45,817 nucleotides of DNA from a virus. Position 1 is the first letter of the stretch, and each line of letters starts with the position of its first letter. A program made the position numbers and the translations under genes. Below the pieces are notes generated by a model. The model was given only the letters and a program-made list of their open reading frames with translations. It searched no databases and was not told the DNA's origin. This document shows, one piece after another, positions 31,203-38,904 of this stretch. The DNA lies in IMG/VR virus record IMGVR_UViG_3300031251_000978, positions 1 to 45,817 of that record. One strand, 5' to 3'.

Positions 31203-32042
31203 CTACGGCACTGCCATCGCCTGCCTGAGGGTCTGTGTGAGGCCCTGGGCCAGTGCGAACAAGCCGAGGCGCTGGTGGTAGTCGTTGGCGTCCTCACCAA
31301 TGCGGTCGCTCATCCAGTAAGGCCATCCGATCTCCCGAGCGATGCGCTCACCGGTGCCGCTGGCGTCGTTGTCGGCGAGGACAATCCCTCCTTCGAGATC
31401 TGCCGAGACCTTCTTCATATTCCCGGCGCTGAAGCAGACGTGCAGCGTGTACGGGCGCTTCAGGTTCTTGAGGGCACCGCGGGCCGACAAGGCTGTGGCG
31501 TAGCCTTCGCAGAGGATGTGAGGGCCGCGGTTGGCGAAGATGAACTCGGCACCGCCCGAGCGTTGCCCGAAGATGAACTTCTTTTCGCCGGCTTCGGTGA
31601 TGGTCTGAGCACCAACGATCTGACGGTTGACCCACATCGGGATCACGGCCAGCGGGCCGAGGTCCGTCTTCAGGACGTTCAGCATCTCGTCGGGAAAGCC
31701 CTTCGCGGCTGTGTAAGCGTGCTTTCGGGCTTCGCACTGGCTGAGCATCTGTCGAGCGCGGTCAGCCGCTCTCGCCTGGTTCCGTGCGATCTCCTGTGAT
31801 GCCTCACGCGCAATGCGTTGAATCTCTTGGTGCCCTACCGCTGACTCACCCTCGCAGCGCCAGACACTGACCTCATGCATCGTCGCGTGGTTCTGGACAA
31901 ACCCATGGTCGCCCATGAACTTCACCGCGCCATTGCGATGCATCGGCTTGTCAGTCGTTTTGAATCGCTTCCAGACGCCGATCTGGGGCAGCGCGTCGAT
32001 GATGACGCCGTGGGCGCGGCAAAAGTCGATGAAGGAAGTCAT
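31203..32042 (-). CDS. TOPRIM-domain primase-like protein, 279 aa
   Basis: The C-terminal half has TOPRIM features: HILCEGYATALSARGAL with the catalytic Glu, and GGIVLADNDASGTGE carrying the D-x-D. The N-terminal part (FIDFCRAHGVIIDALPQIGVWKRFKTTDKP) resembles the start of phage primases, without a full Cys zinc finger. A helical linker with FGQRSGGAEFIFANRG follows. It overlaps the helicase gene (ATGA), suggesting a primase-helicase replication pair. Confidence 0.85.
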   Translation of the reverse strand: MTSFIDFCRAHGVIIDALPQIGVWKRFKTTDKPMHRNGAVKFMGDHGFVQNHATMHEVSVWRCEGESAVGHQEIQRIAREASQEIARNQARAADRARQMLSQCEARKHAYTAAKGFPDEMLNVLKTDLGPLAVIPMWVNRQIVGAQTITEAGEKKFIFGQRSGGAEFIFANRGPHILCEGYATALSARGALKNLKRPYTLHVCFSAGNMKKVSADLEGGIVLADNDASGTGERIAREIGWPYWMSDRIGEDANDYHQRLGLFALAQGLTQTLRQAMAVP

Positions 32043-33532
32043 GCGGCCCGAGCCTCCTTCTGCCTAGCCTTGGCTTCCCGGATGCGCTGGCTGGTTAGCC
32101 AGCTACGCACTTGGCGCGAGGCAATCGTCGGCTCCACGTGAAGGCCGTTCGGCCATGAGCCAAACTTCGCCTTGAACTTGTGCGAAGCCCAGCCTGGCTG
32201 ATAACTGCGCTCCTCGGCATAGCCGAGAAGTTGGGCGTACCAATCACGCTTTTCCTGACGCGCCTTCCCAGCGCCGATCAATTCTTCCATCTCGCCAGCA
32301 ACCGCAGTCACCTCGTTGCGGCGCTGCCGAACGAACCCGCAGCAGGGGCAGCTGTCAGCCGCACTGGGCCAGACGTGAGAGCAGCGTGGGCACTTCGCAG
32401 CCGTCTTCTCGGCCTCGGTCTTTTCCTTCTTGGTCTTTTCCTTGCCGTCGTCCAGTTCATGGACGCCCTGCTCGTAGACATCATCCCAGTCCTCTTGGAA
32501 CCGGAGGTAGTTGCCCGAGTGATCCAGCCACAGCGCGAAGTCCTTGCCAGGATGCGAGCGCATGACGCGGCCCATCTGCTGGATGTGCGAACTGAGTGAC
32601 TTGCTGAAGGGGCGAGCCGAGACGCCGATCATGACGTCCGAAACGTCAAAGCCCTTGGTCAGGATGTCGGTAGCGATCAAGCCATGGATCGAGGATTCCG
32701 CCTTCGCGAATTCCTTCACCGCGTCTTGCTTGAACTGGTCGTCATCCTTGTACGAAAGGCTCACGAAGTTGTAGCCGGCCTCAGCGAACTTCTGCGCCAG
32801 GTCGGCGCCGTGCGCGACACCAGCGCAGAAGACAACGGTCTTGCGAGGGCCACCGAAGACTTCGTGAGTCTTCTTCACCCACTCCGTCACGATGTCACCA
32901 GTGATTTTCAGGCCACGCTCGGTCACTTCGTCCTGCGCCCACTCGCCAGCGACCTTCTTGGCGCCAGTCATGTCGATTTCCTTGGCGATGAACACGCGCA
33001 GCGGCGTCAACTTTCCGAGGCGCACCAACTCCGAAGTGGTGACGCTGGACACGACGTTGGAATAGATCGCACCGAGGCCCTTCGTGAAGGGTGTTGCGGT
33101 CAGGCCGATCACGCGCACGTCGGGGTTGTTCTTGATGAACTGGACGGTCTGCTTGCGAGTCTGGTGCGCCTCGTCGACGATCAAGACCTTCAGGCCGGGG
33201 AAACTGCCGCGCTTCTCGATGGTCTGCGCACTGCAGATTTGGATCCGCTCAGCCGGCCGATACCGCCAGTGGCCCGACTGCATCACGCCGTGGTCGATGC
33301 CGTACTTCTGCAGGCGAAGACTGGTCTGGTCGCAGAGGACAATCCGATCGAGCAGCATCGCCGCGCGGTTTCCCTTGCCTGCCGTGGCTTCGAGCAGCGC
33401 GATGGCCATTTCCGTCTTGCCGGCACCAGTGGGCGCGACAAGAATTTGTGAACGATGCCCTTGAGCGAAGCCCTGACGCAAAAGGTCAAGGATGCCCTTC
33501 TGATATTCGTAGAGCTCCAGGGCCTGTTTCAT
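32039..33532 (-). CDS. SF2 DEAH helicase with C-terminal zinc finger, 497 aa
   Basis: Motif I APTGAGKT (~residues 33-40), motif II VDEAH, motif III LTATPF, motif V ATDILTKGFDV and motif VI QQMGRVMR are all present. After ~residue 380 a Lys/Glu-rich linker leads to CPRCSHVWPSAADSCPCCGF (four Cys, zinc ribbon) and a basic end. It should unwind DNA at the phage origin or remodel forks. Confidence 0.93.
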   Translation of the reverse strand: MKQALELYEYQKGILDLLRQGFAQGHRSQILVAPTGAGKTEMAIALLEATAGKGNRAAMLLDRIVLCDQTSLRLQKYGIDHGVMQSGHWRYRPAERIQICSAQTIEKRGSFPGLKVLIVDEAHQTRKQTVQFIKNNPDVRVIGLTATPFTKGLGAIYSNVVSSVTTSELVRLGKLTPLRVFIAKEIDMTGAKKVAGEWAQDEVTERGLKITGDIVTEWVKKTHEVFGGPRKTVVFCAGVAHGADLAQKFAEAGYNFVSLSYKDDDQFKQDAVKEFAKAESSIHGLIATDILTKGFDVSDVMIGVSARPFSKSLSSHIQQMGRVMRSHPGKDFALWLDHSGNYLRFQEDWDDVYEQGVHELDDGKEKTKKEKTEAEKTAAKCPRCSHVWPSAADSCPCCGFVRQRRNEVTAVAGEMEELIGAGKARQEKRDWYAQLLGYAEERSYQPGWASHKFKAKFGSWPNGLHVEPTIASRQVRSWLTSQRIREAKARQKEARAA

Positions 33533-34308
33533 GCTGCCCTCAGCTTCTTCAGTTCTTTGGCGTTCATGCCAACCTGCTTCATCAGTTCCCGGTTTTCGGT
33601 CTGGAAGCGGTCGCGGGAAACGCGCATCGCCGATAGTTCGGCTTCGAGCGTTTTCACCTGAGCGCGCAGGTCGGAGATGATTTCGGCGGCGTTGATACGC
33701 TCGACCTCAGGCGCATCCATCTGGCCGACTGCGATCTGCGCGCGGAGAACTTCGTTTTCCTCGGCCAGCTCACTGATGGCAAAAGCGGCCTCGGTCAGTT
33801 CGTCGCGGGAGTCGTTCGCAGGGGTGCCAGCCTGTTCCTTGATGACGCGGGCGCCGGCCGTGGCAAGGCGGGTGGTGACGCGTTCGCCCTCGGCCTTAAC
33901 CCGCTCGCGCCACTCACCCACTTCGGACTCAAATTCTTCCTCGGGAACAGCCGCAAGCTTCTGAGCCCGGCTGGAGAGGTCTTTGCTAACGCCGACATCG
34001 GCCAACTTTGGTCGGCGGTCGTTGGTGACGACCGCCGACGAACCGTCGTTCGCACCGGCTTTCGCTCCCGAAACGGAAGCGCCGCGGTTTAATCCTCCGG
34101 TCTGCTTCTGCGCCGCGATCAGTTCACCCAAACGGCGCTCTGCTCGGATGCGGATTTCGGCCGCATCGACTTCCATGTCCTTGTTCTTGGCCTGCATCGC
34201 ATAGATGCGCATGGCGTCGGCCTTGTCGCGGAGGTCCTTCACCTCGTCGACGGCTACGGCTTCGGAGAGCGCGCGGCGGGCCGCGTCGTACTTGACCAAT
34301 GCCGTCAT
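33529..34308 (-). CDS. Phage replication-region protein with coiled coil, 259 aa
   Basis: N-terminal ALVKYDAARRALSEAVAVDEVKDLRDKADAMRIYAMQAKN and AAEIRIRAERRLGELIAAQKQTGG form a pattern common in phages and integrative elements. A central segment with ADVGVSKDLSSRAQKLAAVPEEEFE looks HTH-like. The final ~90 residues are a Leu-heptad coiled coil (ELTEAAFAISELAEENEVLRAQ). It may be a DNA-binding replication accessory such as an initiator or helicase loader, as it lies where lambda O/P would. Not proven. Confidence 0.6.
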   Translation of the reverse strand: MTALVKYDAARRALSEAVAVDEVKDLRDKADAMRIYAMQAKNKDMEVDAAEIRIRAERRLGELIAAQKQTGGLNRGASVSGAKAGANDGSSAVVTNDRRPKLADVGVSKDLSSRAQKLAAVPEEEFESEVGEWRERVKAEGERVTTRLATAGARVIKEQAGTPANDSRDELTEAAFAISELAEENEVLRAQIAVGQMDAPEVERINAAEIISDLRAQVKTLEAELSAMRVSRDRFQTENRELMKQVGMNAKELKKLRAA

Positions 34309-34694
34309 GTGCCGCTACCACCCTTAGCGGTCTCAATGGCGACGTGCGCGCCGTATTCGGCCGCCCGCTCACCGGCGATTTGCTTTGCCTCCTCGGCGGA
34401 GCGATTCAACGCGGCAATAAGCGCAGGGATTTCTTCAGGTTCGAAGTCTGAATAGTGAAGTTCACCATCCTCCTCGAACGCCAGGATGACTTGGCCATAT
34501 GGGTTCGTGTAGACCATCGCCTTCCGCTTCGAGAAGTCGATGACCATGCGGCCGTCCTCGCGCAGTTCGTCGTAATCAGGGGCGCTCATTTCCAAGTTCT
34601 TCCTTCGTGTGCCATCACCCACATCGCCGTCGACCAACTGCGGTGATAGCAAAGCCAGTAGGACGAGCCGGACGATGTAGGTGATGCGGTTCAT
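34305..34694 (-). CDS. Small acidic phage protein, 129 aa (or 94 aa from an inner start)
   Basis: Two starts are possible. ATG 34694 overlaps the previous stop (ATGA) and adds a hydrophobic N-terminus (YIVRLVLLALLSPQL). ATG 34589 (MSAPDYDELREDGRM) follows GGAAGAACTTGGAA and begins the soluble part. The body contains DFSKRKAMVYTNPYGQVILAFEEDGE. It may be made in both membrane-anchored and soluble forms. Function unknown. Confidence 0.55.
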   Translation of the reverse strand: MNRITYIVRLVLLALLSPQLVDGDVGDGTRRKNLEMSAPDYDELREDGRMVIDFSKRKAMVYTNPYGQVILAFEEDGELHYSDFEPEEIPALIAALNRSAEEAKQIAGERAAEYGAHVAIETAKGGSGT

Positions 34695-35041
34695 GCGATC
34701 TTTTGGGTTGCAGTGATCTGCTCAAGCACGGTCAACTGCGCGTGGCTCGCGATCCACTGCGTTACGAGCGTGTTTCCCACATACATCTCGAAGTCGGGAA
34801 TGCGATGGGCCGGCAGGTTGCGGCGCGACTTTTTGTCGTCCTTGGCAAGCCAGTCGCTGATGTGCTGGGCGGTGAACTCCATGTCGCGCGCCATGTCGGC
34901 AGCCTTCGCACCCTTGATGCGGCGCAGCGCCCATGCGGCGCGAACTGCATCGCGGTATGTCTTGCAGTAATTGACCCATTGCTGGGGCGCAACGGAAGGC
35001 GCATCAAGCCTTCCGTGGAGGGGGAATTCAAGTTGATCCAT
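34691..35041 (-). CDS. HTH regulator in the CII position, 116 aa
   Basis: Start at MDQLEFPLHGRLDAPSV (ATG 35041). The region AWALRRIKGAKAADMARDMEFTAQHISDWLAKDDKKSRRNLPAHRIPDFEMYVGNTLVTQWIA contains an HTH whose recognition helix is around FTAQHISDWL. The protein follows Cro and the large inverted repeat in the order where lambda has cII. A role in the lysis-lysogeny decision is inferred from place; sequence similarity to CII is not obvious. Confidence 0.6.
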   Translation of the reverse strand: MDQLEFPLHGRLDAPSVAPQQWVNYCKTYRDAVRAAWALRRIKGAKAADMARDMEFTAQHISDWLAKDDKKSRRNLPAHRIPDFEMYVGNTLVTQWIASHAQLTVLEQITATQKIA

Positions 35042-35135
35042 CGGGGCCTCGATAGAAAAATGAAAACGTCTAACCAGTCGACTAACCAGTCCGCGCTGGT
35101 GAAAACTAAGGGCATGACGACGCGAAAAATCACGC

Positions 35136-35222
35136 CCTTCTTGATGTGCCCTGCCGGCATTGCGCCCATGGCAGGAGGCCCCCCGCAGACGAGCGCGGAG
35201 ACCGGAGGACACATCAAGAAGG
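35136..35222. repeat. 17-bp inverted repeat, 16/17 paired, in the tR1-like position
   Basis: Arms 35136-35152 and 35206-35222 pair at 16 of 17 positions around a 53-base GC-rich loop that can fold further. On the minus strand it is followed shortly by ATTTTTCG. It lies between the early genes next to cro and the CII-position gene, the place of lambda tR1. It could be a terminator, an antitermination site or a structured RNA. The surrounding 35042-35257 holds no convincing gene. Confidence 0.6.
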
Positions 35223-35257
35223 AGACTTGTTGGGTTCATGTGCATGACGCCGCGCAA

Positions 35258-35404
35258 TCAGTCCTTCAGGACCTCGTTCGTGGCGATGCAGCCGACCAGC
35301 GCCGCGAAGGCGAACATGAAAGCGTCGGCGTTCCAAATGGCGTCGGCAGCCGTGTAGCCGGCACCTGCCATCAGCAAGACGTAGATGAAGGCGTTGCGGA
35401 CCAC
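35258..35404 (-). CDS. Small membrane protein, 48 aa
   Basis: GTG 35404 follows AAGG and lies 3 bases after the KilA-N stop. The product is hydrophobic for most of its length (NAFIYVLLMAGAGYTAADA, then AFMFAFAALVGCIATNEVLKD), giving two likely spans. Such proteins in early operons may alter the host membrane or exclude superinfecting phage; function unknown. Confidence 0.6.
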   Translation of the reverse strand: MVRNAFIYVLLMAGAGYTAADAIWNADAFMFAFAALVGCIATNEVLKD

Positions 35405-35407
35405 GGG

Positions 35408-36067
35408 TCAGGCCTTTGCGGTGTCAGCCAGCATCGGAGTGCGCGCCATGCGCCAGTCCATGGCGTAGGAGCGCAGAGCCGACTTGCGCTGGTCGTAGGC
35501 GAAGCCGCGACCAATCAAGACCGCGTTGCGCTCTTCGAGGTGCGTCAGGAGCGCGAGGTCGTCGACACTGAGCGCATCACGGTCCAGTCCCTTGAACTCG
35601 CCGGCGAGGATGCTGTTGATCAGCCGAGCCTCGTTGCAGTAATGTTGAGCCGCAGTCACCTTGCCGTCGTCGGCGCGGGTGAGGCGCAGCATCTCGCTCA
35701 TCACCTTGTATGTGGCCGCGCATTGGTTGCGCTCCTTGCGCCAGTCAACCTTGCCGCGAATCAGAAGATCGATCTGCTCGTCGCACCAGACTGCGAAGTC
35801 CACATCGAGCCAGCGCGCGAAGGCGACGGCGAGGCGTGGATGCAGCCACGTTCCACCAGAAGCGCCGCGCTTCGTTTTCAAATACCCGGAAAGTCGGGTA
35901 TTCGAATCGCGGCGCAGGATGGCGGCCACGTAGTCCTTGGTATCTTGGTTCGCGAGCCAGTGATCGACGCGCTTGCTGAACTTCGCCGCCGCCTGTGTGG
36001 CGTTGAACCAGCCATCGTCCTGGTAGGCGATGGCATGCCCTTGGTAGTCGCGGGTGACGATCTGCAT
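35408..36067 (-). CDS. KilA-N domain protein, 219 aa
   Basis: Residues ~10-105 are KilA-N: AYQDDGWFNATQAAAKFSKRVDHWLA and GGTWLHPRLAVAFARWLDVDFAVWCDEQID. The C-terminal half is helical with NEARLINSILAGEFKGLDRDALSVDDLALLTHLEERNAVLIGRGFAYDQRK. As the second gene of the early operon after the Cro-like gene it is a likely early regulator or antirepressor. It is the second KilA-N protein in this prophage; beyond the N-domain the two do not look related. Confidence 0.85.
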   Translation of the reverse strand: MQIVTRDYQGHAIAYQDDGWFNATQAAAKFSKRVDHWLANQDTKDYVAAILRRDSNTRLSGYLKTKRGASGGTWLHPRLAVAFARWLDVDFAVWCDEQIDLLIRGKVDWRKERNQCAATYKVMSEMLRLTRADDGKVTAAQHYCNEARLINSILAGEFKGLDRDALSVDDLALLTHLEERNAVLIGRGFAYDQRKSALRSYAMDWRMARTPMLADTAKA

Positions 36068-36268
36068 TTAGGCCGCCTTTGCGCGATCGTTGGATGCCCC
36101 GAAGAGTTCTGGCAATCGCTCGCGCGCCAAGGCCGCGAGGACACGGTCCGCGATCCGATCAGGCAATTCGTCGGGCCACTGCGTCACTGCGGCAGGGGTA
36201 ATGCCGACTGCTTTGGCGGCGGCGGTGACGGATCCCCCGAGAAGTTCAATGGCTTTGGTCTTGAGCAT
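36068..36268 (-). CDS. cro: Cro-like repressor, 66 aa
   Basis: MLKTKAIELLGGSVTAAAKAVGITPAAVTQWPDELPDRIADRVLAAL has the Cro-family HTH (AAAKAVGITPAAVTQW). It is divergent from the CI-like gene with operators between. A candidate promoter, TTGTCA and TAACCT at 17 bp on the minus strand (36282-36304 region), would start transcription at or near the ATG, so the mRNA may be leaderless; no clear ribosome site is present. Confidence 0.85.
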   Translation of the reverse strand: MLKTKAIELLGGSVTAAAKAVGITPAAVTQWPDELPDRIADRVLAALARERLPELFGASNDRAKAA

Positions 36269-36277
36269 GCCGTGAGG

Positions 36278-36352
36278 TTAGCACGCTTATTCCATATTGA
36301 CAAAGCCCGCTTAGTGAAGTCGGGTATGTAATCATGCTTATGACGACGCTTA
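36278..36352. promoter_or_regulatory. oR-like operator array between cro and the CI-like gene
   Basis: The best site is TTAGCACGCTTA (36278-36289). More divergent copies with the GCTTA half-site lie at 36302-36313, 36329-36340 and 36341-36352. The first overlaps the -10 of the leftward cro promoter. TTGACA (36297-36302) and TATGTA (36325-36330) could belong to the rightward repressor promoter, but their 22-bp spacing is poor, which suits a promoter needing activation. The last two sites cover the CI-like start. Confidence 0.65.
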
Positions 36353-36828
36353 TCGAGCGCATGGAGGAACTCATGCGTGCAACCCAGTGGGACGTGGCCA
36401 ACGTCGCGAAGGTTGCGGGCGTGACCGAGTCAGCCGTTTATCAATGGCTGGGCAAGGGAAGCAAGGCCATCCATTCCATTGGCAAGATCGAGGCAGCGTC
36501 GAAGCTTGAGAAGGCAACCGGTTTTTGTGCGCTCTGGATCGCCAAGGGGAAAGGACCAAAGCGTCTTCCACTTGGTGGTCAATCGGCTGCTCAAAGTGAA
36601 CTGCCGCAGCCGCCGTCGACCCTTGAACTTTTGCAGGCGCTCGTTGCAAAGCTTGAGATAGCTGACGAGATCACCCGTTTGCAGGCCGCGCCGCTTTTTG
36701 AACGGATGGCTCGGGATCGCGCCATGGCCGATGCAATTGCTTCAAAACTCGCGTCCTTGCTTGATGGGCCAACCCTGACAGTTGAGACCAAAGATTTCAC
36801 AAAAAAACAAACAAGACCAATCTCTTGA
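36334..36828 (+). CDS. CI-like HTH repressor without autoprotease domain, 164 aa
   Basis: N-terminal HTH_3-like domain (MRATQWDVANVAKVAGVTESAVYQWLGKGSKAIHSIGKIEAASKLEKATGF, core ~residues 15-70) followed by ~90 mostly helical residues (LELLQALVAKLEIADEITRLQAAPLFERMARDRA). No S24/LexA-type Ser-Lys protease domain is present, so RecA-driven self-cleavage is not expected. Starts at 36340 and 36361 are also possible. It is followed after 3 bases by a HipA-like kinase gene, an arrangement like HipB-HipA. Confidence 0.8.
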   Translation: MLMTTLIERMEELMRATQWDVANVAKVAGVTESAVYQWLGKGSKAIHSIGKIEAASKLEKATGFCALWIAKGKGPKRLPLGGQSAAQSELPQPPSTLELLQALVAKLEIADEITRLQAAPLFERMARDRAMADAIASKLASLLDGPTLTVETKDFTKKQTRPIS

Positions 36829-36831
36829 CCT

Positions 36832-37563
36832 ATGGCGCAGTTGAGTCTCCTCCCAGTCAACGTCACAGCAATCGTTCCGTCCGTCTCGGTCGGCCTCGAC
36901 GGCAAAGATCTGAAATGGGTTGCCCGCGGGGACGATGGGAACGACTACGCTATGAAGACGGTAGCCGATTCGGAGACGCTCCCGCTGAGCGAGTGGGTCT
37001 GCTACTCCATGTGGGGCGAATGCGGTCTTCCTGTCCCGGACTGCGCAGTTCTTGTGCGTAGATCAGATCCGCCCGCGTTCGGCTCGCGTATCGAACTGCA
37101 GTCCTATCAGTTGCCGAAAGGTCCCGCTTCGTTCTATACGATCGCACAGTACTTTCGCCCTCACCTCGCCGACCTTGGCCGCCTCTACCCGGCAGATGCC
37201 TTTCTTCCCAACAATGATCGGCACGGCAGGAATGTCATATTTCGGCAGCAACTCACGGGGACCACGATGGTCTCCATTGATTTCTCAAGGGCATGGCTTC
37301 AATCTGGACAGCCCTTTGGAGATATGAACTCATTGACTGGAAGCCATACTGCGAAGTGGTGGCATCACTTTCGGGACCTTATGAACGTCAAGGCGGACCA
37401 CGACGCACTCGACAAAATTCTCGCGCTGCCTGACGACTGGATGCTCAAGACAATCAGCCAAGCGCCCGCAGAGTGGTCAGCCAATATCAACCTTACAGCT
37501 GTTGACGATTTCTGGAGAAATCAGCGCCAAGCCCGTGCCACCAGTGCGAAAATGTGGCTATGA
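36832..37563 (+). CDS. HipA-like kinase in the rex position, 243 aa
   Basis: The fold signature is that of compact HipA_2-type kinases: nucleotide-binding Lys42 in DYAMKTV, Glu54 in the next helix, hinge-like IELQSYQLP, catalytic loop AFLPNNDRHGRN (Asp129, Asn134) and metal-binding Asp150 in VSIDFSRAW. All key residues are present, so it should be active. At 243 aa it is much shorter than HipA (~440) and lacks its N-subdomain. It is in one operon with the CI-like gene (3-base gap) and overlaps its partner by 4 bases. Likely expressed in the lysogen; a toxin or infection-triggered defence role is inferred. Confidence 0.7.
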   Translation: MAQLSLLPVNVTAIVPSVSVGLDGKDLKWVARGDDGNDYAMKTVADSETLPLSEWVCYSMWGECGLPVPDCAVLVRRSDPPAFGSRIELQSYQLPKGPASFYTIAQYFRPHLADLGRLYPADAFLPNNDRHGRNVIFRQQLTGTTMVSIDFSRAWLQSGQPFGDMNSLTGSHTAKWWHHFRDLMNVKADHDALDKILALPDDWMLKTISQAPAEWSANINLTAVDDFWRNQRQARATSAKMWL

Positions 37564-38396
37564 CAGCGATAGCGCGAACGCGCTTGATCAACTTTCGACC
37601 ATATCGCCATCGAGGCGAGCAATGCACGCTTGGGCTCATCGTTTTTCGGCCTGATGGATCCGTTTCCGCACATTTGGGAGAGCATCTTCGCAAAGCCAGT
37701 GCGATGGACCCGTCGTGCAACCTAGCCGACTTACGCGACGGCGTTGCCGCTATCGCCACTGAGATTCAGGCCCATCCCTTAGCCGCGACGCTTTACGAGG
37801 ATGGCGTCGGGGCCATCAGCTTGAGCCGTGATGAGGGACAGTTTGAGTACGTCTCGGAAGAAGAATTCAGGACAGCGATTCTCTGGTCACTAGCGGTTGC
37901 CGTCGAGCCGCACAAGCCATCCAATGTGCGAGCACCTCGTGCTGCCGTGTCACGGCTGTTTATCGAAGTGAAGTCAGCGTTTGAGACATACGGCTGGCTG
38001 GCGACACCAGGCGAAACGCTGGCTGCGCACAAAATCATTCCTAGGTTCGCCTTGTCACTTGAGGAAGGTCTCACAGTCGACTTCGCGCTTCAAAACGGCG
38101 CATTGAACTGCATACAGACCCTCGACTATCGCAGCAACGCAGAGCATCGGAAAGTTGAGGCGAACGCGAAGTTGCTGACCCTCGGACTGGCTACGTCCTT
38201 CGCGCCCAAACAGAAGGCCCAGCGCTTCGCCTTGATTGCGGGAGCGGGAATAGAAATCGCACAGCCAGGGCTGAGGTTGGCGGAGCGCATGGCCGATGAC
38301 GTTTTCATCCACGAATCAGCCGCGGACATGAATCGATTGTTCGAGAAGATGTCCAGCGCGATGGGTCAGGATCCGATGGCGCAGCTCCAGGTCTAG
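37560..38396 (+). CDS. Partner of the HipA-like kinase (DUF3037-like N-terminus), 278 aa
   Basis: It starts within the kinase stop (ATGA). The N-terminal ~100 residues (LINFRPYRHRGEQCTLGLIVFRPDGSVSAHLGEHLRKASAMD) recall DUF3037, a domain often encoded next to HipA_2-type kinases. The C-terminal part (FIEVKSAFETYGWL, VDFALQNGALNCIQTLDYR, HRKVEANAKLLTLGLATSF) is a mixed alpha/beta domain I cannot name. Tight coupling suggests a complex with the kinase, as substrate, sensor or neutraliser. A strong terminator follows. Confidence 0.6.
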   Translation: MTAIARTRLINFRPYRHRGEQCTLGLIVFRPDGSVSAHLGEHLRKASAMDPSCNLADLRDGVAAIATEIQAHPLAATLYEDGVGAISLSRDEGQFEYVSEEEFRTAILWSLAVAVEPHKPSNVRAPRAAVSRLFIEVKSAFETYGWLATPGETLAAHKIIPRFALSLEEGLTVDFALQNGALNCIQTLDYRSNAEHRKVEANAKLLTLGLATSFAPKQKAQRFALIAGAGIEIAQPGLRLAERMADDVFIHESAADMNRLFEKMSSAMGQDPMAQLQV

Positions 38397-38417
38397 AAAT
38401 TCCTCGCTCCCTCAGCC

Positions 38418-38441
38418 GCCACCAACAGGGTGGCTTTTTTT
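38418..38441 (+). terminator. Terminator of the lysogenic operon
   Basis: GCCACC (38418-38423) pairs with GGTGGC (38429-38434) around AACAG, followed by seven T. It isolates the repressor-kinase-partner operon from the rightward operon beyond. Confidence 0.9.
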
Positions 38442-38452
38442 CGTTCAATAAC

Positions 38453-38513
38453 CAAGCGTGCTAAGAGGTTATCGCTTAGCTTGCTTGTGTTTTTTACTTA
38501 GCGCGCTTAGTAT
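38453..38513 (+). promoter_or_regulatory. oL-like operator array with rightward promoter
   Basis: Three copies of TTAGCNNGCTT(A/G) lie at 38453-38464 (reverse orientation), 38476-38487 and 38498-38509, 22-23 bases apart, about two helical turns. They cover a good promoter: TTGTGT (38485-38490), 17 bp, TAGTAT (38508-38513). The first and third are near identical to the site at 36278, so the same repressor should close both early promoters. Confidence 0.75.
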
Positions 38514-38553
38514 CTCCCCATGCCTTGCACATCAGCAGGGCCAGGAGAAAGCA

Positions 38554-38904
38554 GTGTCATCCCTCCCGAACATCGGCCAGGTCGCCCAGGCCAAGGAACT
38601 CGAAGCCTTCCGCAACCGTGCCTCTGTCTCCTTGCGGTCGAGATTCCCGAAGAAGACCGCCAAGGACGTTGGCGTTTCCTTCTTCCACATCCCTGACTAC
38701 GACTTCACCGAAGAAGCAGCTCAGGAACTGATCGATTCTCTTGTTCGCCGTATCGAGCAATCGAGCTTCTCGCACAGGGACTGCGGAGTTGAGGCTCTGG
38801 AGTATCTGAGGGATGCGGGGACGGTGCTGCGGAATGCTGCGGATGAGATGGAAGCCGCATGGGACCGCCAGCAGCAGCGCATTGACGAGGGAGATTACCT
38901 CTAA
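38554..38904 (+). CDS. First gene of the rightward operon, 116 aa
   Basis: GTG 38554 with AGGAGAAAGCA is downstream of the promoter; the longer frame from 38458 would start before the -10 and can be excluded for that transcript. The product is charged and helical (AQAKELEAFRNRASVSLRSRFPKKTAKDVGV, CGVEALEYLRDAGTVLRNAADEMEAAWDRQQQ). No family recognised. It ends overlapping the next ATG (TAATG). Confidence 0.65.
   Translation: MSSLPNIGQVAQAKELEAFRNRASVSLRSRFPKKTAKDVGVSFFHIPDYDFTEEAAQELIDSLVRRIEQSSFSHRDCGVEALEYLRDAGTVLRNAADEMEAAWDRQQQRIDEGDYL

Noticed and set aside
34703-36331. 542-aa rightward open frame across the early genes
   Set aside because: Crosses Cro, KilA-N, the inverted repeat and the CII-position gene; no ribosome site and no family pattern.
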